Shown one piece after another: positions 18,440-27,841 of a stretch of 64,000 nucleotides of DNA. The translations under genes were made by a program, and so were the position numbers. Each line of letters begins with the position of its first letter. The stretch's first letter is position 1. Origin of the DNA: Streptomyces cinnabarinus (GTDB lineage: Bacteria > Actinomycetota > Actinomycetes > Streptomycetales > Streptomycetaceae); contig NZ_CP114413.1 of NCBI RefSeq assembly GCF_027270315.1, forward strand, positions 9,114,001 to 9,178,000. The letters run 5' to 3'. Below the pieces are notes generated by a model that was not told where the DNA came from, made no database searches, and saw only the letters and a list, made by a program, of their open reading frames with translations.

Positions 18440-18780
18440 GTGTTGGGGATCAACTGGCGGGCGTGTTCGAAGTGTTGGGCAGCGCCGGGGCGCTTTCGCG
18501 GTAGATCTCACCCATGCTGCCTTCGGGGAGGTAGCGGCGGGGGAAGGCGATCCATTCCGTGCATCTCGAAGAGCACGGCGGTGACCAGCCGGATGAGCAC
18601 GTCGTCGTTGGGGAAGACCTGGACGACGTCGATCCTTCGCTTGATCTCCCGGTTCACCCGTTCCAGCGGGTTCGTCGACTGGATCTTCGTCCAGTGCCTG
18701 GGCGGGAAGTCCGCGAAGGCGGTCAGGTCCTCCTTCGCCTCCAGGGGAGGCAAACGCGCCATGGTCGCGGTGATGCACAA
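18440..18780 (-). mobile_element. IS256-family transposase, C-terminal fragment
   Basis: Minus-strand frames give EDLTAFADFPPRHWTKIQST, NPLERVNREIKRRIDVVQVF and, after a frameshift near 18560, EWIAFPRRYLPEGSMGEIYR. These are the conserved C-terminal end of mutator-type (IS256) transposases. A terminal-repeat-like sequence (GTGTCCCTTGATGTGG) lies at 18426-18441. The N-terminal two thirds are missing; the break joins the IS110 piece near 18740. Confidence 0.8.
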
Positions 18781-18946
18781 ACTCGCGATCGCGATCTGGT
18801 ACGTGCTGCACGACAGGGTGCCCTACCGCGAACTCGGCGCCGACTACTTCACCCAGCGCGACCCCGAACGCGTCATGCGACGCATGACGAAGGAAGCCAA
18901 CAGCCTTGGACTCATGATCCGCTTCGAGCCCGTCCCTACCGCTTGA
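18741..18946 (+). mobile_element. IS110-family transposase, C-terminal fragment
   Basis: The plus-strand sequence GGKRAMVAVMHKLAIAIWYV, then YRELGADYFTQRDPERVMRR to the stop at 18946, is the C-terminal end of an IS116/IS110/IS902 transposase. The N-terminal DEDD domain is absent. Transcription is opposite to the adjoining IS256 piece. Confidence 0.78.
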
Positions 18947-18954
18947 CCAGCATA

Positions 18955-19500
18955 GTTGCCGGGTCTTTCGTGTCAGGGCCACGTTCAGGTGTACGCCGAC
19001 AGGCGCCGGTGAGGATGTAGAGGACGCGGGAACGACGGGGTACGAGCGCAGCCATGCCGGGCCGGTCGTCGTCGGCCTGCGGCGTGCGACGGGCTGGGTT
19101 TCGTGCTGGAAGAGGCGTGCGTAGTCGATGAGTTTGGTGGCGAGGCGTTCGCTGCTCATGGTGGTGCGGTCGGCTTCGATGAAGGCGCGGAGTTTGGGGC
19201 GTTGCTGGTCGTTGATGTGTGTGTAGTGCATGAGGGCGTCGGTGATGAGGCGTTCGCCTTCGCCGATGGGGTGGGCTGTTTCGGGGGGCCGGTCGAGGGG
19301 CCGTGTTCGCGCCCGTGTCGGCGGGCGTCGGTGCTGAAGGTCAGGTGGGTGCGGACGACGGTGAGGGTGTGGGCGGTTTTGAGTGAGGCTGTGGTGGTGA
19401 TGGGGTGGGGCGAGCGTCCGCGCAGGGCGGGGAGGCGGCGGGTGTGGCGGGCGCCGTGGGGGGTGAGGTATCAGGCGTGGGTGCGTGGACGGCCCGGGTC
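18955..19500 (-). pseudogene. Replication-relaxation-like protein, frameshifted and truncated
   Basis: Three minus-strand frames must be joined: YLTPHGARHTRRLPALRGR with LKTAHTLTVVRTHLTF (about 19450-19320), GEGERLITDALMHYTHI with ALRAFIEADRTTMSSERLATK-like sequence (about 19270-19080), and SRVLYILTGACRR near 18990. Together they resemble the winged-helix replication-relaxation proteins common on Streptomyces plasmids and integrative elements. At least two frameshifts are needed. The 3' end is cut by the IS110 fragment. Confidence 0.6.
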
Positions 19501-19709
19501 CGGCAGCGGGGTGCGGTCGGCCTAGCCGGTGGTGCGCAGTGTTGAAGGGCCGTTGAGTACGGCGAGGAATCCGGCGACGACGGCTGAGACCGGCGCGGCG
19601 GACTGGACGTGTCGTTGGAAAGCCATGGCCCGGAAATCGTGGCACATCGCGTGTGCCCGGCCGCAGTTAGTTTTCTGCAGACCTTGTCCCGTGGGCCACG
19701 GTGGCAGCA

Positions 19710-20450
19710 AGATCCAGGAGTGATCCATTTTGGGGAGGGGAAATCCTCAAGGGAGGCAACGCCTTCGTTCCGACGGTGCCGCTGAGGATCGCTGTGCGGA
19801 ACGGGGTCGACGTCGCGGTCCTGCTGCTGACGGAGCAGGGCCGGGTCCGGGGGGGACGGCGACATCGTGTTCCACGGGGCACCGGTCCATCCTTCCGGTG
19901 CGGTGCGGCTGTTGGGGGAGGAGAGCGGCACGGTTTGGCTGGAGGCCGGGCTCACCGCGGTCGAGGGGGAGATCACCCGGGTTCTGGTGGTCGGGTCGAC
20001 GCAGACCGGCGCGATGCGAGACGTGCCGGAGCTGTCGGTTGAGGCGTTCGCTCCGGACGGCACCTCGGTCGCGCGGTACGAGATGACGGACGCCGGCGGT
20101 GAGACGGCGACGGTGCTCGGGGAGCTGTACCGGCGGGCGGGAGGCTGGAAGTTCCGTGCGGTGGGCCAGGGGTACGTGAACGGTCTGGCCGGCCTGGCGA
20201 CGGACCACGGCGTCGATGTCGCGGATCACGTCCCGGCCGCCCCTGCCCAGGCTCAGCCCGCGCAGGCGTTCCATCCGGCTCCGGTGCCTTTCCAGCCGCC
20301 GGCCGGGGCCCCGGCTCCCGTGCCTTTCCAAGCTCCTGCTCCAGGGACTCAGCAGCCCTCCGCGCCGGTGCCTTTCCAGGGGACGGCTCCGGCGCCGGAG
20401 CCCTTCCGACCGCCGGTCGGCATGCCGCCGGTCTGTGACCGGTCGAAGCG
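19710..20450 (+). pseudogene. TerD-family protein, frameshifted
   Basis: EILKGGNAFVPTVPLRIAVR followed by DVAVLLLTEQGRVRG, then after a one-base excess in a G run near 19850, DGDIVFHGAPVHPSGAVRLL to GWKFRAVGQGYVNGLAGLA: this is one TerD/TerX domain (tellurite/stress family). A Pro/Ala tail with three PVPFQ-type repeats follows to about 20440. No good start codon precedes EILKGG, and the 3' end joins unrelated sequence. TerD proteins are cytoplasmic calcium-binding stress proteins. Confidence 0.72.
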
Positions 20451-20479
20451 TCCGTCATGGCCTGGCGTTGAGGGTGGGG

Positions 20480-20915
20480 CATGCCTCGCCGACACTGGCC
20501 GTGACACCTGCCTGGCGGGCCTGACTCTGCTGGGGGCCGTAGCACTGCCGGTATTCCTCGCTGGCCTCGCCGCCCTGGGCGCTGGCCGCCTGCAGGTCGC
20601 CGTGGTGGCGCAGTGCCACCGGATCCTTCGGGTCGTGCAGCGCCGTGGCGGTCGTGTGGTCGAGGACGACCGCGATCGCCGGCACCATGCGGCCCCCCGT
20701 GGGCCGTGCGAGGCGGCGCCCAGGCGCTCCAGCAGGGCCCGGGCCTCGGCCTCCGGGCTGGGCGTGTGGCCGAGGGCGGAGGCGCGCTCGGCGCGGGCCA
20801 GCTCGGCGTACCCGGCCTGGGTCGGAGTGCCTGCGCGAGGTCCTCCACCAGGCTGCGGATGGTGGTGCCGTGCTCGGCCGCCAGCTGGGGCGGTACGTCA
20901 GATGTGTTGATCGGG
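20480..20915 (-). pseudogene. Possible antitoxin/PIN toxin remnant
   Basis: Minus-strand pieces: QLAAEHGTTIRSLVEDLAQA, which looks like a short ribbon-helix-helix or ParD-like antitoxin, then in another frame ASALGHTPSPEAEARALLER, then AIAVVLDHTTATAL, which resembles the first strand of a PIN-like protein. No frame is intact. The identification is weak and rests on short matches only. Confidence 0.3.
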
Positions 20916-21078
20916 TTGGCAGGCTCTGCCTGCCACGTCTGTAGGCAGGTGGGCTCTGCGCCCTGATCCCCCCACCCTCCCGCAGGCGACCTGTTGAGAC
21001 GCACGGCCCATCCAGGATCCACGGTGGCTGTGAGAAGCTGCGGGCCAACGCGCCCCAGCTGTCCAGAGTGAGGTAGAC

Positions 21079-21933
21079 ATGCCCGGCCGAGCCGAACCCT
21101 CCCCACTGCCGTCGATCACGTTGCGCGGGTACGGCGACAGTATCTGGCTGGAGGGCAGGGCCGTTCTCCTGGAACAGAAGGGAACACGACGGCGGATACC
21201 GCTCGCGGCGATCGAAGGGGCCAAGGCTGTTGGCGGCGGGCAGCGATCGGTCGAGATCTCTGTTTGGGGCAGTGGCGGCGCTCCGGGACCGGCGTTCATA
21301 GTGGAGGGCCGGGATGCCGCCCAAGCAGGCCGCCTTGTCGAGGTGATCAACCGGGCGCGGCCGCAGAGCAGTCCGCCGGGCGGAGGAGCGGGCCTGGTTG
21401 AGGTGGTGTCCGTCCACCCGGCGGCCGGCCGGAAGCGAATGAGTCCTCGCGAGCGCGTCGTGGCGCTCGCTGTGCTCATGGTCTACGTCGGGGGTGCTGC
21501 CCTGCTCGCGCTGTTGGGGGAACCGGTCCAGGTGATGATGTGGGTGGCGGGTGTGATGCCTGTCTTCCTCGGCTTGATCATCGTCGGACCTGCGGTGGTG
21601 AATGCGCGTGACCGGTTGGTGCTGAGGAAGCGGGGCGTCGCGGTTGTGGCGGTGTTCGATCGCGCCCATGGCAAGCGGCGGTTTTTCAAGTACACCGACC
21701 TGGACGGCGGCGTGCACGAGATCCAGGCCGACTACGCGGCCAGAGGGCTCGGAGACGACCCCAACCGCATCAACGTCGTCTACAACCCGCAGCGCCCGGA
21801 GAGGGCCGTCTGCTCCCTGGCGGTGTCGACCCTGGTCTTCAGGACGCTGGGGGTTGTCCTGTTCGGGGGATTGCTCCTGCTGGTCGGACTCCTCATGATG
21901 CCGTTCCAGCTGGTGCTTTTGGCCTATTCCTGA
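21079..21933 (+). CDS. Membrane protein with N-terminal PH-like (DUF4429-like) region
   Basis: This 284-residue protein begins with a beta-rich stretch (LRGYGDSIWLEGRAVLLEQK, then RRIPLAAIEGAKA) like the DUF4429/PH-type domain often found in Streptomyces. Three hydrophobic segments follow: about residues 126-147, 150-175 and 255-283. A soluble loop between the second and third (VAVVAVFDRAHGKRRFFKYT, then NVVYNPQRPE) resembles DUF3592-like exported domains. Function unknown. It is transcribed alone. Confidence 0.6.
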   Translation: MPGRAEPSPLPSITLRGYGDSIWLEGRAVLLEQKGTRRRIPLAAIEGAKAVGGGQRSVEISVWGSGGAPGPAFIVEGRDAAQAGRLVEVINRARPQSSPPGGGAGLVEVVSVHPAAGRKRMSPRERVVALAVLMVYVGGAALLALLGEPVQVMMWVAGVMPVFLGLIIVGPAVVNARDRLVLRKRGVAVVAVFDRAHGKRRFFKYTDLDGGVHEIQADYAARGLGDDPNRINVVYNPQRPERAVCSLAVSTLVFRTLGVVLFGGLLLLVGLLMMPFQLVLLAYS

Positions 21934-22287
21934 CGGGCTGAACTCCGGGCTACGGCCAACGTGCGCAGCGTCCCATCGCCCAGGCCGGAGCCCCTCCGGC
22001 CGAGTGGCAGCACCACACTCGTCAGCCGTGCACAACCACCAGCACGCGATCGCCTCAATTGGTTAGCGGTTGTCACAGCCGCGCCGACCTCGCAAGGCTG
22101 ACGGACGCCGGCGCCAACATGATGGCGACGTACGGCTGCAGGCCGAATACCCCGGCATCGACGAACCGGAGACGACGGACCCGACCAAGGAGGCGTACGA
22201 CGCGCGATCCGGTCCGGCAGCAAGCCCGTTCGCGGGGCCGCCAGCGATACGTTGCCGGCCCCGCGTCTTCGCCGTGCAACTGCGGGA
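21934..22287. other. Intergenic region, nothing recognised
   Basis: About 350 bp between the convergent membrane-protein gene and ybdD. Frames through it show no domain. I found no repeat or hairpin strong enough to call a terminator. Confidence 0.5.
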
Positions 22288-22494
22288 TCAGCAGCAGCGG
22301 CTCGTGGGGTGTTCCTCCCGGTGTTTGGCTTGCAGCGTCTCGAACTCTCGTCGTGTCGGGGCCGGGGTGTGGGGGTGCTGGTTCTGGTGCCGCGTGCAGT
22401 AGCGCTCGTACTGCGCCTCCCCGGTCAGCTCGCGCAGGTACCAGCGCACGGTGCGCAGGGTGCGCGCGGTCCGGGTGACGAGCCGGGTTCTCAT
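22288..22494 (-). CDS. YbdD/YjiX family small protein
   Basis: This 68-residue protein starts at an ATG overlapping the cstA stop. It matches the YbdD/YjiX family (WYLRELTGEAQYERYCTRHQ), which almost always follows cstA or btsT. The family is thought to accompany pyruvate/peptide uptake; its own role is not established. It contains a Cys pair at the very C-terminus (SRCC), which is unusual. Confidence 0.85.
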   Translation of the reverse strand: MRTRLVTRTARTLRTVRWYLRELTGEAQYERYCTRHQNQHPHTPAPTRREFETLQAKHREEHPTSRCC

Positions 22495-24644
22495 GGGCGT
22501 GCCCCCACCAGCGGTTCTTCGGACGTCTGCGGTGCGTCGATGCGGGACGCCACGTACGGCACTTCGGCCGTCGGCAGTGGTCCCGTCGCGCGGACCGCGC
22601 GCACGCACACGACCGCGCAGTTGACCAGGACGGTGAGGACCAGCAGCAGGAAGACCGACATGAGTACACCGTCGACCGTGTTGTTGAGCACGATGGTGTG
22701 CATGTCGTCCATGTTCGTGGCGCCCGGCAGCAGTTGGCCGTCTTCGATGGCCTGCGCGTACTTGTCCCGCAGGGCGAAGAAGCCGATCGTCGGGTCGTCC
22801 GAGAAGATCTTCTGCCAGCCCGCGGTGAAGGTGACGGCCACGTCCCACGCGAGCGGGATGCCGGTGACCCAGGCCCAGCGCAGCTTGCCGGACTTGATCA
22901 GCACGGTGGTGGTGACAGCCAGGGCCACGGCGGCCAGGAGCTGGTTGGCGATGCCGAACAGCGGGAAGAGCTGCTTGATGCCGCCGAGGGGGTCGGTGAC
23001 ACCGGCGTAGAGGAAGTATCCCCAGGCGCCGACGACCAGGGCGCTGGTGATCCAGATCCCGGGCTTCCAGGTGACGCGGCCGATGGGCTTCCAGACGTTG
23101 CCGAGCATGTCCTGGAGCATGAAGCGGCCCACCCGGGTGCCGGCGTCGACCGTGGTGAGGATGAACAGCGCCTCGAACATAATTGCGAAGTGGTACCAGA
23201 AGGCCTTCATCCCGGCGCCGCCGAACACCGCGGCGAAGATCTCCGACATGCCCACGGCCAGCGTCGGCGCACCGCCGGAGCGGCCCACCAGCGTCTCTTC
23301 CTCGACTGCCTTGGCCGCCGCGGTGAGCTGGTCCGGGGTGATGGTGAAGCCGAGGTTCTTGACCGCTTCGGCGGCGGTGTCCACGGTCGGGCCGAGCAGT
23401 GCGGCGGGGGAGTTCATGGCGTAGAACAGGCCGGGTTCGAGGACGCAGGCGGCGATCAGTGCCATGACGGCGACGAAGGACTCCGTGAGCATGGAGCCGT
23501 AGCCGATGAGCCGGACCTGGGACTCCTTCTGGATCAGCTTCGGGGTGGTGCCGGAGGAGACCAGGGCGTGGAAGCCGGACAGGGCGCCGCAGGCGATGGT
23601 GATGAACAGGAAGGGGAACAGGGACCCGGCGAAGACCGGTCCGGCGCCGGTGGAGGCGAAGTCGGTCACCGACTCGGCCTTGAGGTTCGGGGCGGCGATC
23701 ACCACGCCGACCGCCATCAGGGCGATGGTGCCGACCTTCATGAAGGTGGAGAGGTAGTCACGGGGCGCCAGCAGCATCCACACCGGCAGGACGGAGGCGA
23801 TGAAGCCGTAGCCGACCAGGCAGAAGACCAGCGTCTCCGGGCTCCAGACGAAGTACTTCGCGAGTGAGGAGTCCTGGATCCAGCCGCCGCCGAGGATGGC
23901 GAGGAGCAGCAGGGCCACGCCGATGAAGCTGGTCTCCACGACCCGGCCGGGGCGCAGGTAGCGCAGGTAGAAGCCCATGAAGAGGGCGATGGGGATGGTC
24001 ATGGAGACCGAGAACGTGCCCCAGGCGGACTCGGCGAGCGCGTTGACGACGATCATCGCGAGGACCGCGAGCAGGATGATCATGATGGCGAAGACGCCGA
24101 GCAGTGCGGCGGCACCGCCCACCTTGCCGATCTCGTCCCGGGCCATCTGGCCGAGGCTCTTGCCGTCGCGGCGCATGGAGAGGAACAGGACGATCATGTC
24201 CTGCACCGCGCCGGCGAAGATCACGCCCGCGATGATCCAGATCGTGCCCGGCAGATAGCCCATCTGCGCGGCCAGGACCGGGCCGACCAGCGGACCGGCA
24301 CCGGCGATCGCCGCGAAGTGGTGGCCGAACAGCACCCGCTTGTCGGTGGGGTGGAAGTCGACCCCGTCCTCCAGGCGCTCGGCCGGGGTGGCACGGGTGT
24401 CGTCGACCTGGAGGACCTTGCGGGCGATGAACCGGGAGTAGAAGCGGTAGGCGATCGCGTACGAGCCGAGGGCCGCCACGACCAGCCAGACGGCCGAGAT
24501 CTCCTCACCCCGGGACAGGGCGAGCACGGCCCAGCCGAGCGCGCCGACAAGGGCGACGGCTAGCCAGAGAGCAACGGACTTACCTGACATCCGTGATCTT
24601 TCCGGCGCCTCGCCGCCGGATGCGGGCATGGCTGATGTGGGCAT
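22491..24644 (-). CDS. cstA: CstA-family carbon starvation / pyruvate transporter
   Basis: The start at ATG 24644 follows AGGAG; an upstream TTG in frame is less likely. The product of 717 residues has the family signature VDFHPTDKRVLFGHHFAAIA and GPVLAAQMGYLPGT, and about 16-18 hydrophobic segments. CstA/BtsT proteins import pyruvate or peptides across the cytoplasmic membrane during carbon limitation. It is followed by ybdD (coupled) and preceded by a DUF3311 gene in the same direction, forming one operon. Confidence 0.93.
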   Translation of the reverse strand: MPTSAMPASGGEAPERSRMSGKSVALWLAVALVGALGWAVLALSRGEEISAVWLVVAALGSYAIAYRFYSRFIARKVLQVDDTRATPAERLEDGVDFHPTDKRVLFGHHFAAIAGAGPLVGPVLAAQMGYLPGTIWIIAGVIFAGAVQDMIVLFLSMRRDGKSLGQMARDEIGKVGGAAALLGVFAIMIILLAVLAMIVVNALAESAWGTFSVSMTIPIALFMGFYLRYLRPGRVVETSFIGVALLLLAILGGGWIQDSSLAKYFVWSPETLVFCLVGYGFIASVLPVWMLLAPRDYLSTFMKVGTIALMAVGVVIAAPNLKAESVTDFASTGAGPVFAGSLFPFLFITIACGALSGFHALVSSGTTPKLIQKESQVRLIGYGSMLTESFVAVMALIAACVLEPGLFYAMNSPAALLGPTVDTAAEAVKNLGFTITPDQLTAAAKAVEEETLVGRSGGAPTLAVGMSEIFAAVFGGAGMKAFWYHFAIMFEALFILTTVDAGTRVGRFMLQDMLGNVWKPIGRVTWKPGIWITSALVVGAWGYFLYAGVTDPLGGIKQLFPLFGIANQLLAAVALAVTTTVLIKSGKLRWAWVTGIPLAWDVAVTFTAGWQKIFSDDPTIGFFALRDKYAQAIEDGQLLPGATNMDDMHTIVLNNTVDGVLMSVFLLLVLTVLVNCAVVCVRAVRATGPLPTAEVPYVASRIDAPQTSEEPLVGARP

Positions 24645-24699
24645 GACGACTCCTGATCTCAAAAGGTGGGCAACGCAAGAGGGGTAGGGGGACTGCGGC

Positions 24700-24912
24700 T
24701 CAGCGATGCCGGTGCGTCAGCACGTACGCGGCGAGCAGACACAGGCAGCACCCCGGCACCCAGGCGAGCTGGTACCAGTAGAAGAAGGGCGTGCCAGCCA
24801 GCCGCGGATCGGCACCGGCGTACAGCGGAACCCCCAGCAGACCCGCGGCGGGTGCGAGCAGCAGTGCGGCGATGGCGACGCGCCGTAGCCGGGAACCACC
24901 CCTCCGTGCCAT
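24700..24912 (-). CDS. DUF3311 family membrane protein
   Basis: This 70-residue protein has two hydrophobic segments (AIAALLLAPAAGLLGVPLYA and WVPGCCLCLLAAYVL) and the family motif GTPFFYWYQLAWV. DUF3311 proteins usually pair with a sodium:solute symporter of the MctP type as a small accessory subunit. Here the symporter lies on the other strand, 170 bp away, and the DUF3311 gene instead precedes cstA. It was missed as a separate frame because longer overlapping readings contain it. Confidence 0.85.
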   Translation of the reverse strand: MARRGGSRLRRVAIAALLLAPAAGLLGVPLYAGADPRLAGTPFFYWYQLAWVPGCCLCLLAAYVLTHRHR

Positions 24913-25080
24913 GACCTGCCCTCCCCTCCCGTCCGCTGTGGGTTTGTGCAAGAGTTGCCGACCGGCCGGAGACGGTTGACAGCGGATGTCGAGAAAATTT
25001 CCCGCCGTTTCCTGTCCTCCGAATGAGCCCCTCGCGCAACTGCGTGGGTGAGGGCCGAGGCACACCAAGGACGGTGACCC

Positions 25081-26619
25081 ATGGCGGATGGCGCCATGAC
25101 AACGACGTTTCTCGCCGTGATCGGCGGAGCGTCGCTGCTCGCCGTGACCGCGCGCCGCCTGCGCCCCAGCGACCGGCTCCCCTCCCTGGAGGGCTGGGCG
25201 CTGGCCGACCGCAGCCTCGGCCCGGTGTGGACCTGGCTGCTGCTCGGCGGCACCATCTTCACCGCGTACACCTTCGCCGCCGTCCCGGGCCTGGCGTACG
25301 GCAACGGCGCGCCGGCCTTCTTCGCGGTGCCCTACACGGTGATCGTCTGCCCACTGGCCTTCGTCCTGCTGACCCGGCTGTGGACGGTGGCCAACCGGCA
25401 CGGCTACGTCACGGCGGCCGACTTCGTGCGCGGCCGGTACGGCTCACCGCCGCTGGCCCTCGTGGTCGCGCTGACCGGGATCCTCGCGACGATGCCGTAT
25501 CTCGCGCTGCAACTGCTCGGCATCAGGGCGGTGCTGGCGGCGGGCGGCCTGTACCCGGGAGGTGCGGCCGGGGACGCGGTGATGGTGGCGCTGTTCGCTG
25601 GGCTGGCCGTGGCCACCTACCGGCACGGGCTGCGCGCGCCGACCGTCATCTCCGCCCTCAAGGCCGTGGCCGTGTTCGTCTCGCTGACCGCGGTGACCTG
25701 GCTGGTCCTCGACCGGCTCGGCGGCCCTGGCGCGGCCTTCGACGGTGCGGCCGAGCGCTTGGGCGGACCGGCGCTGCTCCTGACCCCGGAGCAGCAGCCC
25801 GCGTACGCCACCCTCGCCCTCGGCTCGGCGCTCGCCCTGCTGATGTACCCGCACGTGCTGACCGCGGGCTTCGCCGCCGACGGCCCGCAGACCCTGCGCA
25901 AGGTCTCGGTGGCACTGCCCGCCTGGACCGGGCTGCTCGCCCTGTTCGGGTTCCTCGGCATCGCGGCCCTCGCGACGGGCGTGCGCGCCCCGGAAGGCGG
26001 CGCCGAAGCCGCCGTACCGCTGCTCGTGGACCGGCTGATGCCGGGGCCACTGGCCGGGCTGGTGTTCGGCGCGATCACGGTGGGGGCGCTGGTCCCGGCG
26101 GCGGTGATGTCGATCGCGGCCGCCACCAGCTTCGTACGCAATGTGTACGTCGAGTACGTCCACCCGACGGCCACCCCCAAGCGTCAGGTGCGCATCGCCA
26201 AGGTGGTCTCCCTCACTGCGAAGGTCGGCGCGGTGGCGTTCGTGTTCGGCCTGCGTGACCAGGACGCCATCAACCTCCAGCTCCTCGGCGGGGTCTGGAT
26301 CCTGCAGATCTTCCCGGCCGTCGCCGTGGGCCTGTACACCGGGTGGCTGCATCCGCGGGCACTGCTCGCCGGGTGGGGCGTGGGCATGTTCGCGGGAACT
26401 CTCATGGTCGTACGGGGAGGGTTCTCGTCGATCGTCCCGCTCGGCTCCGGCCCGGAGATCTACGCCGGACTCGCCGCCCTGCTCCTCAACCTGACCGTCG
26501 CCGTGGCCGGGACCGCGGTGCTGAGCCGCCTCGGCGTCCCGCGCGGCGCCGACCTGACCGACCTGCCGTCACGCCTGCACGTCAGGCGGCGCCCCGAGAC
26601 GGGAGCCAACAACCCGTGA
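25081..26619 (+). CDS. Sodium:solute symporter (MctP-like)
   Basis: This 512-residue protein has about 13 hydrophobic segments and SSS-family signatures: WALADRSLGPVWTWLLLGGT at the first helices and TAADFVRGRYGSPPLALVVA. The family takes up monocarboxylates, proline or similar solutes with sodium. The divergent partner is DUF3311, its usual accessory, and the downstream gene is a sigma factor started within its stop codon (GTGA). An uptake role for monocarboxylates alongside CstA is plausible but unproven. Confidence 0.9.
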   Translation: MADGAMTTTFLAVIGGASLLAVTARRLRPSDRLPSLEGWALADRSLGPVWTWLLLGGTIFTAYTFAAVPGLAYGNGAPAFFAVPYTVIVCPLAFVLLTRLWTVANRHGYVTAADFVRGRYGSPPLALVVALTGILATMPYLALQLLGIRAVLAAGGLYPGGAAGDAVMVALFAGLAVATYRHGLRAPTVISALKAVAVFVSLTAVTWLVLDRLGGPGAAFDGAAERLGGPALLLTPEQQPAYATLALGSALALLMYPHVLTAGFAADGPQTLRKVSVALPAWTGLLALFGFLGIAALATGVRAPEGGAEAAVPLLVDRLMPGPLAGLVFGAITVGALVPAAVMSIAAATSFVRNVYVEYVHPTATPKRQVRIAKVVSLTAKVGAVAFVFGLRDQDAINLQLLGGVWILQIFPAVAVGLYTGWLHPRALLAGWGVGMFAGTLMVVRGGFSSIVPLGSGPEIYAGLAALLLNLTVAVAGTAVLSRLGVPRGADLTDLPSRLHVRRRPETGANNP

Positions 26620-27185
26620 GACAGCATCTGAGACCCGAGAGCGGCACCGCGATACCCGCCGTCCCCCTCACCCCCGCGGTGAGCGACCCGGCGGACGTGG
26701 AACGCGAGGCCGGTCTCGCCCGCCTGTTCGAGGTGCACTACTCGTCCATGCTGCGTCTCGCCGTCCTGCTCGGCGCCGACGATCCGGAGAACGTCGTCGC
26801 CGAGGCGTACTACCAGATCTACCGGAAGTGGCGGCGGCTGAGGGACACCGAGGCGGCGGAGGCGTATCTGCGCTCCACCGTGTGCAACCTGACGCGGATG
26901 CGGATACGGCACCTCCAAGTGGTCCGCAGACACGTGGAGAAGCCCGCGGACGAACTCGTCGCCTCCGCCGAGAGCACCGCCATTCTCCGCGATGACCAGC
27001 GCGTGCTGATGGACGCGCTCCAGCAACTGCCGCCCCGGCAGCGCGAGGCGCTCGTGCTGCGCCACTGGCTCGGACTGAAGGAGAGCGAGATCGCCGCGGC
27101 GATGGGCATCTCCTGCGGATCCGTCAAGACCCACACCTCACGCGGCCTCGCCGCCCTGACCCAGGCGATGGAGGCCCGGCGATGA
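26616..27185 (+). CDS. RNA polymerase sigma factor, SigE/ECF type
   Basis: GTG 26616 overlaps the symporter stop. The 189-residue protein has region 2 (LARLFEVHYSSMLRLAVLLG, AEAYYQIYRKWRRL) and region 4 (ALQQLPPRQREALVLRHWLG, SEIAAAMGISCGSVKTHTSR). It should direct RNA polymerase to a small stress or transport regulon. The coupled downstream membrane protein (ATGA overlap) may be its anti-sigma partner, judging by gene order. Confidence 0.9.
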   Translation: MRQHLRPESGTAIPAVPLTPAVSDPADVEREAGLARLFEVHYSSMLRLAVLLGADDPENVVAEAYYQIYRKWRRLRDTEAAEAYLRSTVCNLTRMRIRHLQVVRRHVEKPADELVASAESTAILRDDQRVLMDALQQLPPRQREALVLRHWLGLKESEIAAAMGISCGSVKTHTSRGLAALTQAMEARR

Positions 27186-27544
27186 CGCATCGAGATGCGA
27201 CTCCGTCGCGTGGCATCAGCGCGGACCGCACGGAGCGGGAGCTGCGCGAGGCCCTCTCCGCCCTCGCCGACGGCGTGCAGGCCGCGCCCGACGCCTACCG
27301 CACGGCGCGCGGCGAGTGGCGGCGCCGGGAACGCCGACGCCGACTCGTCCTCGCCGTCCTGATCGCGGTCGTGTTCACCCTGGCCACGCTGCTCGGCCTG
27401 TGGGTCCTCAACCAGGCTCCGCAGAATCCCGGCGTCATCTTCTCGGGCAACGGGTCGGCTGCGGGGGCGTCCTCCGCTGTGCTGGAAGAGGGCGCGGCCG
27501 GGGGTGGTGTCGGGGGTGGCCTGGGGGCTTCGTCCCGGGGATAG
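27182..27544 (+). CDS. Small single-pass membrane protein, possible anti-sigma partner
   Basis: This 120-residue protein has an N-terminal helical cytoplasmic part (ELREALSALADGVQAAPDAY), an Arg-rich stop (RRRERRRR), one membrane helix at about residues 55-77, and a Gly/Ser-rich outer tail. The topology and the ATGA overlap with the sigma gene fit a membrane-bound anti-sigma factor, but no zinc-binding HxxxCxxC motif is present. Confidence 0.65.
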   Translation: MTHRDATPSRGISADRTERELREALSALADGVQAAPDAYRTARGEWRRRERRRRLVLAVLIAVVFTLATLLGLWVLNQAPQNPGVIFSGNGSAAGASSAVLEEGAAGGGVGGGLGASSRG

Positions 27545-27841
27545 CTGGGGCCGCCGCCCTGGCCGTACCGCCTGAGGAGCCGGCATGAACATTGGGCGCG
27601 TGGGAGCGACTGGGCTTGTAGCCCGGTCGTCGTGGCTGCCCGTTCCGGCCAGGTCCGCTCTGGGGGTCTGTGGCGGATGGCCGCAGTGGCCGGAGCGGGG
27701 TGTGCGGGTGCGATGCCAGTGGCGAACGGAATGTCCGTCATCGCAGATGGCTGGCCTTGTGGGCGACTCGCGTGGAGCCGGCCAGGAACTCTCTGCCCGT
27801 AATAGGAGCGCTGGTTCTGCCCCTGGTGCTACGCAGGGACC

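Noticed and set aside
17807..19645. A 612-codon minus-strand open frame across the IS graveyard
   Set aside because: It joins shadows of several unrelated fragments. Only the part near 19270-19080 has recognisable sequence.
21079..21933. Reading the membrane protein as a known transporter or sensor
   Set aside because: Only three hydrophobic segments and a PH-like N-terminus; no transporter motif.
22698..23867. A 389-codon frame antisense to cstA
   Set aside because: Gly/Asp/His-rich shadow of a membrane protein gene.
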